16,830 nucleotides of DNA from Halomonas halophila (lineage in GTDB: Bacteria > Pseudomonadota > Gammaproteobacteria > Pseudomonadales > Halomonadaceae): contig DJIP01000086.1 in NCBI GenBank assembly GCA_002433675.1, positions 1-16,830 on the forward strand. The letters are read 5' to 3'. Shown here one piece after another: positions 1 through 9,834 of the stretch. Each line of letters opens with the position of its first letter. The first letter of the stretch is position 1. The translations under genes and the position numbers were made by a program. The notes under the pieces are model-generated. The model was not told the origin of the DNA. It saw nothing but the letters and a program-made list of their open reading frames with translations, and searched no databases.

Positions 1-1598
<1,598 letters not shown>

Positions 1599-1675
1599 GG
1601 CGTGAACTCCTTGCTGTCGCACCACAAGGGCGACGACCAATCCAGACAGCGCCCCGACCGGGGCACCAACGAAAA

Positions 1676-1702
1676 GCGCCGCGGCCCTGGGGGCCGCGGC
1701 GC
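1676..1702 (-). terminator. Rho-independent terminator downstream of sodA
   Basis: Arms GCGCCGCGGCC (1676-1686) and GGCCGCGGCGC (1692-1702) pair perfectly over 11 bp around a 5-base loop. Read on the minus strand the hairpin is followed at once by TTTTCGTT, a short U-tract. It sits about 55 bp past the sodA stop and before the GTG of the exporter gene, so it should end sodA transcription. A small GCCCCG/CGGGGC hairpin at 1651-1664 follows it. Confidence 0.75.
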
Positions 1703-1722
1703 GGGTCTTGCGCTAGCACGGA

Positions 1723-1744
1723 TGACGTCGAGATATCGACGTCA
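1723..1744. repeat. Perfect 9-4-9 inverted repeat just past sodA
   Basis: TGACGTCGA (1723-1731) and TCGACGTCA (1736-1744) are perfect reverse complements separated by GATA. The site lies 12 bp beyond the sodA stop and upstream of the terminator hairpin on the transcript. It could be a first stem protecting the 3' end of the mRNA, or a DNA operator. It has no U-tract of its own. Confidence 0.6.
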
Positions 1745-1756
1745 GGCCGGCTTCGC

Positions 1757-2368
<612 letters not shown>

Positions 2369-2410
2369 GGTGATACCTCCTTCCTTGTCGAAATTGGGCT
2401 GGGTTCAGGG

Positions 2411-2426
2411 GGGATAATCGTATCCC
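2411..2426. promoter_or_regulatory. Candidate operator in sodA leader (6-4-6 inverted repeat)
   Basis: GGGATA and TATCCC form a perfect 6-bp inverted repeat around ATCG. The site lies between the possible sodA -10 and its ribosome binding site, where a repressor would block transcription. It contains GATAAT, a Fur hexamer, but matches the 15-bp Fur consensus at only 8 of 14 defined positions, so the regulator is uncertain. Confidence 0.3.
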
Positions 2427-2665
2427 ACTCACCAGCTTACGTCATCGTGGGCCTCATACTATAGGCAAGACGCGTTCTTCTCGCTAGCGTGCGCCACGCC
2501 GAAAGCGTCGCTCGCCTGGCGGCGTCGGCATCCCTGCCGCCGTCGACGAGGCCCGATGTCGTGGACCACAGGGTGGCATCCTTTACGCCCCTTCTACAAG
2601 GGTTGATCAATAGTCTTTCAGCGTAACGCCTCCCTGACGTGCATCATTGACAATAACAAACAAAT

Positions 2666-2680
2666 TGATAACCATTCCTA
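2666..2680 (+). promoter_or_regulatory. Putative Fur box upstream of fhuC
   Basis: TGATAACCATTCCTA matches the 7-1-7 Fur consensus TGATAATnATTATCA at 10 of 14 defined positions. It lies 80 bp before the fhuC ATG and just downstream of a TTGACA (2647-2652), so a bound repressor would overlap the -10/+1 region. Fur control of fhu operons is well established; here it is inferred from the match. Confidence 0.5.
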
Positions 2681-2759
2681 TCCATTGTCTTTCCTGCCCG
2701 GTTGCCCGGACCAGCCTGCTCAAGCCACCCAGCCCGAATCACCCAGCGGAGCCGTCTTC

Positions 2760-3527
2760 ATGTTCGATCTTCAGTCCGCTTCCTTTGCGATCCCGGGCAA
2801 GACCCTGCTGTCGCCGACCAGCCTGAGCTTCGATGCCGGCCGGGTCCACGGACTGATCGGCCACAACGGCTCGGGAAAGTCGACTCTGCTCAAGCTGATG
2901 GCCCAGCAGCAGCCGGCCAGCGAGGGGCGCATCCTGTTCAACGGCCAGCCGCTCGAGGCCTGGGGGCGCCGCGCCTTCGCCCGCGAAGTGGCCTATCTGC
3001 CGCAACACCTGCCCAGTGCCGAAAGCCTGACCTGTCGCGAGCTGATCGCTTTTGGTCGTTACCCCTGGAAGGGGCTGCTGGGTCGCTCGCGACGCGACGA
3101 TCACGAACACGTGGCCCGGGCCATGGCGCTGACCCACACCGAGGAGTTCGCCGATCGCCTGGTAGACACCCTGTCCGGCGGCGAACGTACCCGGGTGTGG
3201 CTGGCCATGCTGCTGGCCCAGGGCAGCCGTCTGCTGCTGCTCGACGAGCCACTGGCGGCGCTGGATATCGCCCATCAGGTGGAAGTGATGACCCTGGTAC
3301 GCAAGCTGTCGCGAGAGCTCGACCTGGGCGTGGTCATCGTGTTGCACGACATCAACATGGCCTCACGCTTCTGTGATCGACTGGTCGCCCTGCACAGCGG
3401 TCGCGTCATCGCCGAAGGCGACCCGCAGACGCTGATGACCGGCGACCTGCTCGAAGACATCTACGGTGTACCGATGCAGGTGATGCCCCATCCCTCCGGC
3501 GAACACGCGGTGGCGCTGGTGCAATGA
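2760..3527 (+). CDS. fhuC: Ferric hydroxamate ABC importer ATPase
   Basis: This 255-residue cytoplasmic ATPase would energise FhuB-mediated import of ferric hydroxamate siderophores. It shows Walker A GHNGSGKST (34-42), Q-loop Gln82 (AYLPQHLP), a siderophore-importer segment RELIAFGRYPWKG (93-105), signature LSGGE (138-142), Walker B LLLLDEP (158-164) and switch His196 (VLHDIN). Length and motif order are normal for FhuC. The ATG at 2760 is chosen because AGCGGAG lies 8 bases upstream and domain homology begins at once. A TTG 75 bases earlier would add an unconserved, proline-rich leader. Its stop overlaps the fhuD start as ATGA, indicating translational coupling. The putative Fur box is upstream. 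The C-D-B order matches the E. coli fhuACDB operon. Confidence 0.93.
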   Translation: MFDLQSASFAIPGKTLLSPTSLSFDAGRVHGLIGHNGSGKSTLLKLMAQQQPASEGRILFNGQPLEAWGRRAFAREVAYLPQHLPSAESLTCRELIAFGRYPWKGLLGRSRRDDHEHVARAMALTHTEEFADRLVDTLSGGERTRVWLAMLLAQGSRLLLLDEPLAALDIAHQVEVMTLVRKLSRELDLGVVIVLHDINMASRFCDRLVALHSGRVIAEGDPQTLMTGDLLEDIYGVPMQVMPHPSGEHAVALVQ

Positions 3528-4654
3528 GGTTGTCCTTGAATGTCCGCCGTGCTCTGACTGTCCGCCGTTCTGTGGTGTCCGTGGCTTCCCGGCGCTTGCG
3601 TTCCGGCCTTTTCCACTCCGGTGGCTGCTGCAGTTTGGCGTGGCTGGCGCTGTCGGCCTGGCTGCTGGCGTCTCCGGCCAGTGCCGCGCCGCGTATCGCC
3701 AGCCTCGACTGGACCCTGGCCGAGACGCTGATCGCACTTGACGCGCCACCGGTGGCGCTGGCCCAGGTCGACGACTACGAAAGCTGGGTGGGGCTCGAGG
3801 CGCCACCGGGTGCCACCGATATCGGCCTGCGCACCCAGCCCAACCTGGAACTGCTGTCCGAACTCGACCCCGACGCCATCGTGATCTCGCCGATGTTCGC
3901 CAATCTGGCGCCGCGGCTTTCCTCGATCGCCGAGGTCAAGCAGCTCGCCATGTACAGCGGCGAGGGCACCTTCTGGTCGCAGTCTCTGGCGCTGACCCGA
4001 CAGCTCGGCGAACTGGTGGATCGCGAAAACGCCGCCGAGGCGCTGATCGAGGAGACCGAGGCCTACATCGCGGACATCGCCGCTCGGCTGCCCGAGGACA
4101 CCCGCCCGCTGTTGCTGCTCCAGTTCATGGATGAGCGCCACGTGCGCCTGTTCGGTGAGCACAGCCTCTACCAGGCGGTGATCGAGCGCATGGGTCTGAC
4201 CAACGCCTGGCAGGGCACTACCAACGCCTGGGGCTTCAGCCTGATAGGCATCGAACAGCTGGTCAATTATCCCGAGGCCCGCATCGTGGTGGTCGAACCC
4301 TATATCGCCGGGGTGCGCGAGGCGCTGGCCAACAGTGGCCTGTGGCGCCATCTGGGCAGCGTCCAGCGCGACGACGTCGTCACCCTGCCACCGGTGTGGA
4401 GCTTCGGCGCCCTGCCCTCGGCCAGGCGCTTTGCCACCCTGCTGGGCGACGCCCTCTCCAGCACCACATCAGATACCAGCGCTTCCAATACCCACACTCC
4501 CGACACCAGCGCTCCCGGCACCAGCACTTCCGATACCCACGCTCCCGATACCCACGCTCTCGACACCAGCGTTAGCGACACCAGCGCTCTCGGCACAAGC
4601 GAACAGGCCACCACACCGGATCAGGTACAAGGAAATACCGATGCTCGCCGCTGA
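3524..4654 (+). CDS. fhuD: Periplasmic ferric hydroxamate-binding protein with pentapeptide-repeat tail
   Basis: This 376-residue substrate-binding protein would deliver the siderophore to FhuBC. An arginine-rich N-terminus (several RR pairs, including SRRLR at 22-26) leads into a hydrophobic stretch ending SPASA, with likely cleavage after Ala54. The long basic leader could suit Sec or Tat export. The binding domain runs from [17 protein letters not shown] (about 57) to about 313, with family-typical [16 protein letters not shown] and [14 protein letters not shown]. After the domain comes a Ser/Thr/Asp/Pro-rich tail built from eight 5-residue repeats, then a short charged end; E. coli FhuD has no such tail. 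The start overlaps the fhuC stop, with no strong ribosome binding site, and the 3' end overlaps fhuB by 14 bases. TGTCCGCCGT occurs twice, 18 bases apart, in the leader (3541 and 3559), giving [12 protein letters not shown]. Confidence 0.88.
   Translation: MRLSLNVRRALTVRRSVVSVASRRLRSGLFHSGGCCSLAWLALSAWLLASPASAAPRIASLDWTLAETLIALDAPPVALAQVDDYESWVGLEAPPGATDIGLRTQPNLELLSELDPDAIVISPMFANLAPRLSSIAEVKQLAMYSGEGTFWSQSLALTRQLGELVDRENAAEALIEETEAYIADIAARLPEDTRPLLLLQFMDERHVRLFGEHSLYQAVIERMGLTNAWQGTTNAWGFSLIGIEQLVNYPEARIVVVEPYIAGVREALANSGLWRHLGSVQRDDVVTLPPVWSFGALPSARRFATLLGDALSSTTSDTSASNTHTPDTSAPGTSTSDTHAPDTHALDTSVSDTSALGTSEQATTPDQVQGNTDARR
4472..4600 (+). repeat. 15-bp tandem repeat array encoding the FhuD tail
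   Basis: Eight in-frame 15-base units, plus a partial ninth, encode five-residue repeats of pattern [D/N/G]-T-[S/H]-x-[S/P/L]: [40 protein letters not shown], then GTS. Units differ at several bases but keep the reading frame. ACC in the second codon is almost invariant and the fourth codon is usually GCT. In-frame units of this sort can expand and contract by slippage or recombination. Confidence 0.9.
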
Positions 4655-6647
4655 ATCCCGCGTCCGCCGTACCTCCGCGCTGGGCGTCACCGGCCTGGTG
4701 CTGGCGGTGGCCTGCACGCTGGCCGCCTTCTACTCCCTGACCGAGCTGGGCGGCCCCCTGGCGGCGCTTGCTGCCCTGACCGATGCGGGGACGCTCGGCG
4801 CCACCGCCCCGCCAGACCCGGAGTCGCTGGTGCTGCACTACAGCTGGTGGCCGCGCCTGGTGATGTCGCTGAGCGCCGGCGGCGCTCTGGGGCTGGCCGG
4901 GGTACTGATGCAGCAGGTGCTGCGCAATCCATTGGCCGCCCCCACCACCCTGGGGGTGGCCAGCGGCGCCAACCTGGCACTGATGGTCGCCACCCTGATG
5001 GCGCCGGGCCTGCTGGTGCTGGGCCGCGAGTGGGTGGCGCTGGCCGGCGGTGGCCTGGCCATGGGTCTGGTGTTCGCCCTCGGCTGGCGCCGCGGCCTGT
5101 CACCCGGCGTCGTGGTACTCGGCGGCCTGGTGGTCAATCTCTACTTCGGCGCGCTGGCGGTGGTGCTGTTGCTGTTCAACCAGGAGGCGCTCAAGGGCGT
5201 GCTGGTGTGGGGCGCAGGCTCGCTGGCCCAGAACGGCTGGGACGGCGTGCTCTACCTGTTGCCGCGTCTAGTGGTCGCCGGCGCCCTGGCCATCTGGCTC
5301 TTGCGCCCGCTGGCGCTGCTGGAGCTGGACGATGCCAGCGCACGCAGCCTCGGCGTCTCGCTCAAGTGGCTGCGCCTGGGCGGGCTGGGCCTGGCGGTCT
5401 TCATCACCGGCTGTGTGGTGGCGGTGGTCGGCATCATCGGCTTTATCGGCCTGGCAGCGCCCAATATCGCGCGCATGGCCGGTGCCCGGCGTCTGCCGGC
5501 GCGGCTGGGCTGGTCGATCCTGTTCGGCGCGCTGCTGCTGGCGATCACCGACCTGGTCCTCCAGGGCGGCGTCGACGCCCTGCCCACCCTGCTGCCCACC
5601 GGGGCGACCACCGCCGCCCTGGGGGCACCGCTGTTGCTGTGGCTGATCCCGCGCCTGCGCCTGACCGCCCGGCGTCCACCGCCCAGTTCGAACCCGCAGG
5701 CCCTGCGTGCCGAGGCCCCCGGGCGCCTGCTGCTGGTGCTCGCCGTGCTGCTGGCGCTGGCGACCCTGGTCGGCATCCAGGTCGGCCAGTCCAGCAGCGG
5801 CTGGTCGTTGAGCCTCGATGGCGACATTCTCGACTGGCGCTGGCCGCGCATCTTCGCCGCCGCCGGTAGCGGCGCCCTGCTGGCCATCGCCGGCACGCTG
5901 ATCCAGCGGGTCACCGCCAACCCCATGGCGAGCCCGGAACTGCTGGGCATCAGCGGGGGTGCGGCGATTGCGCTGATACTCACCATCTTCCTGGTACCGG
6001 CGCCGAGCAACCTGACCCTGGTGGGCGCCGGCACCGTCGGCGCGCTGGTCGTGCTCGGCGTGCTGGTGGCGCTCAATCGCGCCAGCGGCTTCCAGCCAGA
6101 GCGCCTGCTACTCAGCGGCGTGGCGATCACCGCGCTGTTCGATGCGGTGCGCTCCATCGTGCTGGCCGGCGGCGACCCCCGCGGCCAGCAGGTCATCGCC
6201 TGGCTGTCAGGGTCGACCTACTACGTCGACCCGGTCTCGGCGCTGGTAGTACTGGGTATCGGGGCCCTGGCCGCCATCGCCGCCCAGGCGCTGGCACGCT
6301 GGCTGGATATCCTGCCGCTGGGCGCTGCCACCGCCAAGGCACTCGGGATCCACGTCGAGCGTGCCCGCCTGGGCCTGCTGGCGACGGTGGCGATACTGAC
6401 CGCAGTGGCCACCCTGATCGTCGGACCGTTGTCCTTCGTCGGCCTGCTGGCCCCTCATATGGCACGTCTGATGGGGCTGTCCCGGGCACGTGCGCACCTG
6501 GCCGGGGCGGCGCTGATCGGGGCGCTGCTGATGGTGCTGGCCGACTGGGTCGGCCGCCAGCTGCTGTTTCCCCAGGAGGTCCCGGCGGGCCTGGTGGCCT
6601 CGCTGATCGGCGGCAGCTACTTCATGTGGGGGCTGCGAAAGTTGTAA
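4641..6647 (+). CDS. fhuB: Ferric hydroxamate ABC importer permease, fused double-length
   Basis: This 668-residue inner-membrane permease forms the channel for ferric hydroxamates. Two BtuC/FecCD-type permeases are fused, as in E. coli FhuB (about 660 residues). The first half has the family segment [20 protein letters not shown] (about residue 82) and cytoplasmic loop [15 protein letters not shown] (about 263). The second repeats these as [20 protein letters not shown] (about 413) and [19 protein letters not shown] (about 593). About 20 hydrophobic segments are expected. The ATG at 4641 is preceded by AAGGAA and sits 14 bases inside the end of fhuD; the frame stays open upstream to 4335, but that part lies wholly over fhuD and shows no homology. 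As the only permease here it should pair with FhuC on both sides. A GC-rich hydrophobic linker near 345-365 joins the halves. Confidence 0.95.
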   Translation: MLAAESRVRRTSALGVTGLVLAVACTLAAFYSLTELGGPLAALAALTDAGTLGATAPPDPESLVLHYSWWPRLVMSLSAGGALGLAGVLMQQVLRNPLAAPTTLGVASGANLALMVATLMAPGLLVLGREWVALAGGGLAMGLVFALGWRRGLSPGVVVLGGLVVNLYFGALAVVLLLFNQEALKGVLVWGAGSLAQNGWDGVLYLLPRLVVAGALAIWLLRPLALLELDDASARSLGVSLKWLRLGGLGLAVFITGCVVAVVGIIGFIGLAAPNIARMAGARRLPARLGWSILFGALLLAITDLVLQGGVDALPTLLPTGATTAALGAPLLLWLIPRLRLTARRPPPSSNPQALRAEAPGRLLLVLAVLLALATLVGIQVGQSSSGWSLSLDGDILDWRWPRIFAAAGSGALLAIAGTLIQRVTANPMASPELLGISGGAAIALILTIFLVPAPSNLTLVGAGTVGALVVLGVLVALNRASGFQPERLLLSGVAITALFDAVRSIVLAGGDPRGQQVIAWLSGSTYYVDPVSALVVLGIGALAAIAAQALARWLDILPLGAATAKALGIHVERARLGLLATVAILTAVATLIVGPLSFVGLLAPHMARLMGLSRARAHLAGAALIGALLMVLADWVGRQLLFPQEVPAGLVASLIGGSYFMWGLRKL

Positions 6648-6697
6648 GCTAAAGGCGTCTTCGGTGACAAAACCGCTCAGCAAACGAGGGAATCCCG

Positions 6698-7264
6698 ATG
6701 CACGACAGCCTGCCCCTGCTCCGCCCTTCCCTCGCCCGCCTGGCCCTCGGCGGCAGCTGCTACTGGTGCCTGGAGGCGGTCTATCAGTCGCTGCGCGGGG
6801 TCGAATCGGTCCACCAGGGCTGGGTCGCCGCCGATGGCGAGCACTCCGACTTTCATGAAGCCGTGGTGGTGGACTACGACCCCTCTCGCCTGCCCCTCGA
6901 CGTGCTGATCGAAATCCACCTTTACACCCACCGGGCCACCGCAGATCACCAGCGCCGCGACCGCTATCGCTCGGCGGTCTATGTGCTGACCGAGTCCCAG
7001 GCAGCTTCTGCGCGAGACACCCTGGCCCAGTTGCAGGACGACTTCGACGCCCCCCTGCTCACCCGGGTCTTGCCGCTGGTGGACTTTCGCGCCTCCAAGG
7101 AGGACTACCAGGACTACTTCTACAGCGACCCCTCGCGGCCCTTCTGCGAGCGCTGGATCACCCCAAAGCTAAAACTGTTGCTCGAGCGCTTCGGCGACGT
7201 CGCCGATGACGAACGCCTGGCCCGGGCCGGGGTGACGGCGGAGGGCAGCCAGGGCCAGGGCTAG
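6698..7264 (+). CDS. msrA: Divergent peptide-methionine (S)-S-oxide reductase (MsrA-like)
   Basis: This 188-residue protein resembles MsrA, which reduces methionine-S-sulfoxide in proteins. The active-site region reads LGGSCYWCLEAVYQ: Cys21 fits the nucleophile of the canonical GCFWC, with Tyr for Phe and Ser for the preceding Gly. Glu54 (FHEAVVVDYDP) matches the glutamate of GHAEVV, Tyr90 (RYRSAVYVL) matches QYRS, and Cys150 (PSRPFCERWITPKL) matches the usual C-terminal Cys of a PYC..IAPK segment. However, the canonical GYxGG is replaced by QGWVA, the stretch between it and the glutamate is about ten residues short, and the GNDxGxQYRS loop is reduced. It may be a sub-family with altered substrate or activity. 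GAGGGAA precedes the ATG. It lies 50 bp after fhuB and may be co-transcribed. The C-terminal ~20 residues (AGVTAEGSQGQG) are low-complexity. Confidence 0.8.
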   Translation: MHDSLPLLRPSLARLALGGSCYWCLEAVYQSLRGVESVHQGWVAADGEHSDFHEAVVVDYDPSRLPLDVLIEIHLYTHRATADHQRRDRYRSAVYVLTESQAASARDTLAQLQDDFDAPLLTRVLPLVDFRASKEDYQDYFYSDPSRPFCERWITPKLKLLLERFGDVADDERLARAGVTAEGSQGQG

Positions 7265-7278
7265 GGGCTAGGGCCAGG

Positions 7279-7314
7279 GATATAGAGAGATATAGAGAGA
7301 TATAGAGAGATAGA
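7279..7314. repeat. 10-bp tandem repeat after msrA
   Basis: The unit TATAGAGAGA occurs three times without a mismatch (7281-7310), flanked by GA before and TAGA after. Just upstream, at the end of the msrA-like gene, related AGGGCCAGGG and CTAGGG motifs recur, so the whole 7245-7320 stretch is slippage-prone. It is purine-rich on the plus strand, unlike its GC-rich surroundings. Confidence 0.9.
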
Positions 7315-7381
7315 AACAGGGAGAGCGATCGCACTCACCTTGTCTTGGCCCGCGGCCCATCTACCGGCAGTCTCCATACCA

Positions 7382-7415
7382 AGACGCCCGACCGGGAAAA
7401 CCCGGTCGGGCGTCT
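7382..7415. terminator. Bidirectional terminator between msrA and fhuA-like gene
   Basis: AGACGCCCGACCGGG (7382-7396) and CCCGGTCGGGCGTCT (7401-7415) form a perfect 15-bp stem with an AAAA loop. It lies between convergent genes, 45 bp beyond the receptor stop at 7460 and 118 bp beyond the msrA stop. T-runs after the stem are poor in both directions, but the very stable stem makes termination or transcript-end protection likely. Confidence 0.75.
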
Positions 7416-7459
7416 CGATTCAGAGAGTCGGTCAGCGGGCCTGAAGGCCCGCCACTGGA

Positions 7460-9598
7460 TCAGAAGCGGTACTTGATGCTGCCGACTACGCTGCGCTCTT
7501 CGCCGTAGTAGCACCAGTACTCGCAACCGGAGACGTACTCCTCGGCGGTCAGGTTGTTGACATTGACCTGGGCGGTCCACTGGGGAGTGATGTCGTAGCT
7601 GACCTTGGCGTCCCACAGGGTGTAGGAGTCCACCGTGGCGTCAGAGTAGCGCGGGCTGTCCTTTGTCTCGCCCACGTAGCGCACACCGCCGCCCAGGTTC
7701 AAACCGTGCAGCGCACCCGGGACCGCGTAGTCCAACCACAACGAGGCCTGGTTGCGCGGGATCAGGCCGGCGCGCAGATCGCGCTCCTCACGACTGATAT
7801 CGACGCGTACATCGGTGTAGGTGTAGGCGGCGGTGACCTTGAGGTCATCGGTGACATAGCCCACCCCCTCGATCTCGAAGCCCTGGGACTCACGCTCACC
7901 ACCCTGGCGGTTGGCCGACTCACCGCTGGTGTAGAGGGTGTCGCTTTCCTCGAGGTCGAACACCGCTGCGGTGATATAGCCATCCAGCCAGTCCGGGGCG
8001 TACTTGACGCCGACTTCCCACTGCTCGCCCTCGCTGGGGCGATAGGCGCGACCGTCCGGATCGGTGCCAATCTGCGGCGAGAAGGACTCGCTGTAGCTCA
8101 GATAGGGCGAGATGCCGTAGTCGCCCAGATACATGACGCCGCCGGAGAAGGTGGTCTCGTCTTCGCTGCCGCCGCCGTTGTCCTCACCGTCGATGCGGTT
8201 GGTCACGTCCACGCTGTCATGACGAAGGCCGGCCAGGAAGATCCAGCGGTCATCCAGGCGAAGCTGGTTCTGGGCGTAGAAGCCGAGCTGTTCCTTGCCT
8301 TCCTCGTGATCGGTTCCGTCTCTGGAACTCGGGGTAAAGTTGCCGTACTCGGGATCGAAGATGTCGAAAGGCGAACCGAAGGCGAAGTCGTCGTAGTTGT
8401 CGTAGTCGATATCCAGGTCCTGGTAGTCGACGCCGACCAGCAGGGTGTTCTCGGTGCGATCGCTGTACCAGCGGCCGATGGCGCGGGTATCCACCGTGAC
8501 CGCGTCGAAGTCGCCGTCGCGATAGGTCAGGCCACGCTGGGCGTTGCGGTCGTCCAGCAGGTAGGACACGTAGACGTCGCGCTCGAGCAGATCCAGGTGG
8601 CTGTAGCGGAAGTTCTGCTCGATGTCCCAGGTATCGTTGAGACGGTGGGACAGCTCATAGCCCAGCGCCCACTGTTCATGCTCCTGGCGCTCGTAGTCGG
8701 GCTCGCCCAGGTTGTCCTCGGGGTCGAGCTTGCCGAAGGGAGTGTTGTCCACGGTGCCGTAAGGCAGCTTGAAGCCGTTGGTGGGGGTGCCGTGGTCCTT
8801 GAGATAGCTGGCCAGGAAGGTGACGCTGGTATCATCAGACAGATCCACCTCGAGGCTCGGCGCCAGATAGACCCGCTGATTGTCGGTGTCCTCGATCTGG
8901 CCATCGTTCTCGCGGAACAGTCCGACCATGCGATAGCGCACATCATCACGCCCGGCAACGGGGCCGGAGACATCGACGCCCACCTGCTCGTGGTCGTCGC
9001 TGCCGTACTGCAGCTCGATCAGACCCTGAGGCTCGTCGGTGGGGCGCTTGCTGATGGCGTTGATGACACCTCCGGGAGGCGCCTCGCCATAGAGGATCGA
9101 GGCCGGCCCCTTGAGCAGCTCGACGCTCTCTAGGCCAAAGGTCTCGGTGCTCCACCAGAAGTAGCCGCCCTCACGAAACTGGCGCAGGCCATCCTGGTAC
9201 AGCGAGTCCTCGCCATTGAAGCCGCGAATATAGAACCACTCGGCCTTGTTATCCTGACCAAACGGCTGGGACACCACGCCACTGCGGTAACGCAGCACCT
9301 CGTCGTACTTGTTGACCTGGCGGTTGTCGAGTTCCTCGCGGGAGACCTGAGAGGTAGCCCGAGGCGTCTCGAGCACCGGGGTCTCGACCTTCAGCGCCGA
9401 GGTGCTCACCACCATGGTGTCGCTCGTCACCTCGGTGACCGACTCCTCCTGGGCGAACGCCATCCCCGCCCCGGCAAGTGGCGCCAGCCCCAGCGCGAGG
9501 CGCACGGCGATGGCAAGCGGGCGGCGGGAGACAGGACTGCCCGGCAGGAAGCCGGTGAACAGTGGGCTGGCGGAAGGACGGGGACTGGCGGGTTGCAT
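7460..9598 (-). CDS. fhuA: FhuA-family TonB-dependent siderophore receptor
   Basis: This 712-residue outer-membrane receptor should bind a ferric siderophore, probably a hydroxamate, and import it with TonB energy. A signal peptide ends GAGMAFA, with likely cleavage after Ala49. A TonB box follows as DTMVVS (60-65). Next comes a plug domain (about 70-200) with the family segments FYIRGFNGEDSLYQDGL and LLKGPASILYGEAPPGGVIN, then a barrel ending YRF, the expected terminal aromatic. Near the C-terminus, Cys692 and Cys696 in EEYVSGCEYWCYYGEERSVV resemble the last disulfide loop of E. coli FhuA. The ATG at 9598 has GAGG 8 bases upstream; an ATG at 9619 or TTG at 9631 would lengthen the leader but lack a ribosome binding site. 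A Fur-box-like site lies upstream. It is the only receptor in view and a natural partner for fhuCDB. The exact ligand is unknown. Confidence 0.92.
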   Translation of the reverse strand: MQPASPRPSASPLFTGFLPGSPVSRRPLAIAVRLALGLAPLAGAGMAFAQEESVTEVTSDTMVVSTSALKVETPVLETPRATSQVSREELDNRQVNKYDEVLRYRSGVVSQPFGQDNKAEWFYIRGFNGEDSLYQDGLRQFREGGYFWWSTETFGLESVELLKGPASILYGEAPPGGVINAISKRPTDEPQGLIELQYGSDDHEQVGVDVSGPVAGRDDVRYRMVGLFRENDGQIEDTDNQRVYLAPSLEVDLSDDTSVTFLASYLKDHGTPTNGFKLPYGTVDNTPFGKLDPEDNLGEPDYERQEHEQWALGYELSHRLNDTWDIEQNFRYSHLDLLERDVYVSYLLDDRNAQRGLTYRDGDFDAVTVDTRAIGRWYSDRTENTLLVGVDYQDLDIDYDNYDDFAFGSPFDIFDPEYGNFTPSSRDGTDHEEGKEQLGFYAQNQLRLDDRWIFLAGLRHDSVDVTNRIDGEDNGGGSEDETTFSGGVMYLGDYGISPYLSYSESFSPQIGTDPDGRAYRPSEGEQWEVGVKYAPDWLDGYITAAVFDLEESDTLYTSGESANRQGGERESQGFEIEGVGYVTDDLKVTAAYTYTDVRVDISREERDLRAGLIPRNQASLWLDYAVPGALHGLNLGGGVRYVGETKDSPRYSDATVDSYTLWDAKVSYDITPQWTAQVNVNNLTAEEYVSGCEYWCYYGEERSVVGSIKYRF

Positions 9599-9667
9599 GC
9601 TGTGGGCCTCGGAGCGCATCGAAGACGACAACGAACGACGTTGAACGTTCGTGAAACATCTTCGGCA

Positions 9668-9682
9668 TGCTAATTGTTTTCA
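9668..9682 (-). promoter_or_regulatory. Putative Fur box upstream of the fhuA-like gene
   Basis: On the minus strand TGAAAACAATTAGCA matches the Fur consensus TGATAATnATTATCA at 11 of 14 defined positions. It lies 70 bp before the chosen ATG in an AT-rich patch, where a promoter is expected. It is a better match than the site before fhuC and implies iron repression of the receptor. Confidence 0.6.
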
Positions 9683-9811
9683 TTTTTACACGCAATCAAG
9701 ACAAGCTTTCATTTACAGGAATCCCGCCAAATGGCGATGTCGATCAATGGCTGACGCCCCCTTGCGCCATCAGCGACACCAGAGCGTCCCATCAACCGCA
9801 GGCAGGCGAAG

Positions 9812-9834
9812 ACCCGAGCCAGCCGTGCTCGGGT
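9812..9834 (-). terminator. Hairpin downstream of yojI
   Basis: ACCCGAGC (9812-9819) and GCTCGGGT (9827-9834) pair perfectly over 8 bp around a 7-base loop, about 80 bp beyond the yojI stop. The minus-strand continuation CTTCGCC is only weakly U-rich, so this is a probable but unremarkable terminator. Confidence 0.5.

Larger units (their letters stand above)
2369..2759. other. Divergent intergenic region between sodA and fhuC
   Basis: No convincing gene lies in these 391 bp. The sodA-proximal half holds a possible minus-strand -10 (TATAGT, 2463-2458) and an inverted repeat at 2411-2426. The middle (about 2480-2560) is GC-rich with short self-complementary stretches such as GGCGGC/GCCGCC. The fhuC-proximal part turns AT-rich from 2640, with TTGACA at 2647-2652 as a plausible -35 and a Fur-box-like site at 2666-2680. 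I could not find a good -10 for that -35. Confidence 0.6.

Noticed and set aside
2685..2759. A TTG start 25 codons upstream for FhuC.
   Set aside because: The added residues are proline-rich and unlike the family, and would start five bases after the Fur-like site. ATG 2760 has a good ribosome binding site.
4472..4600. Possible CRISPR-like array.
   Set aside because: Units are 15 bp, directly adjacent without spacers, degenerate and in frame with fhuD.
4335..4640. An upstream extension of fhuB by 102 codons.
   Set aside because: It overlaps fhuD completely and is only the repeat array read in another frame. The ATG at 4641 has a ribosome binding site and begins the homologous part.
4847..5869. 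A 340-codon frame inside fhuB, rich in Arg/Gly/Pro/Ala.
   Set aside because: It is a shifted-frame shadow of fhuB; the composition is what GC-rich out-of-frame reading produces.
7706..9133. A 475-codon open frame on the plus strand, antisense to the fhuA-like gene.
   Set aside because: It lies wholly inside a gene with clear receptor homology, has monotonous Val/Ala/Gln/Gly composition and no recognisable domain. Long antisense frames are common in GC-rich DNA.
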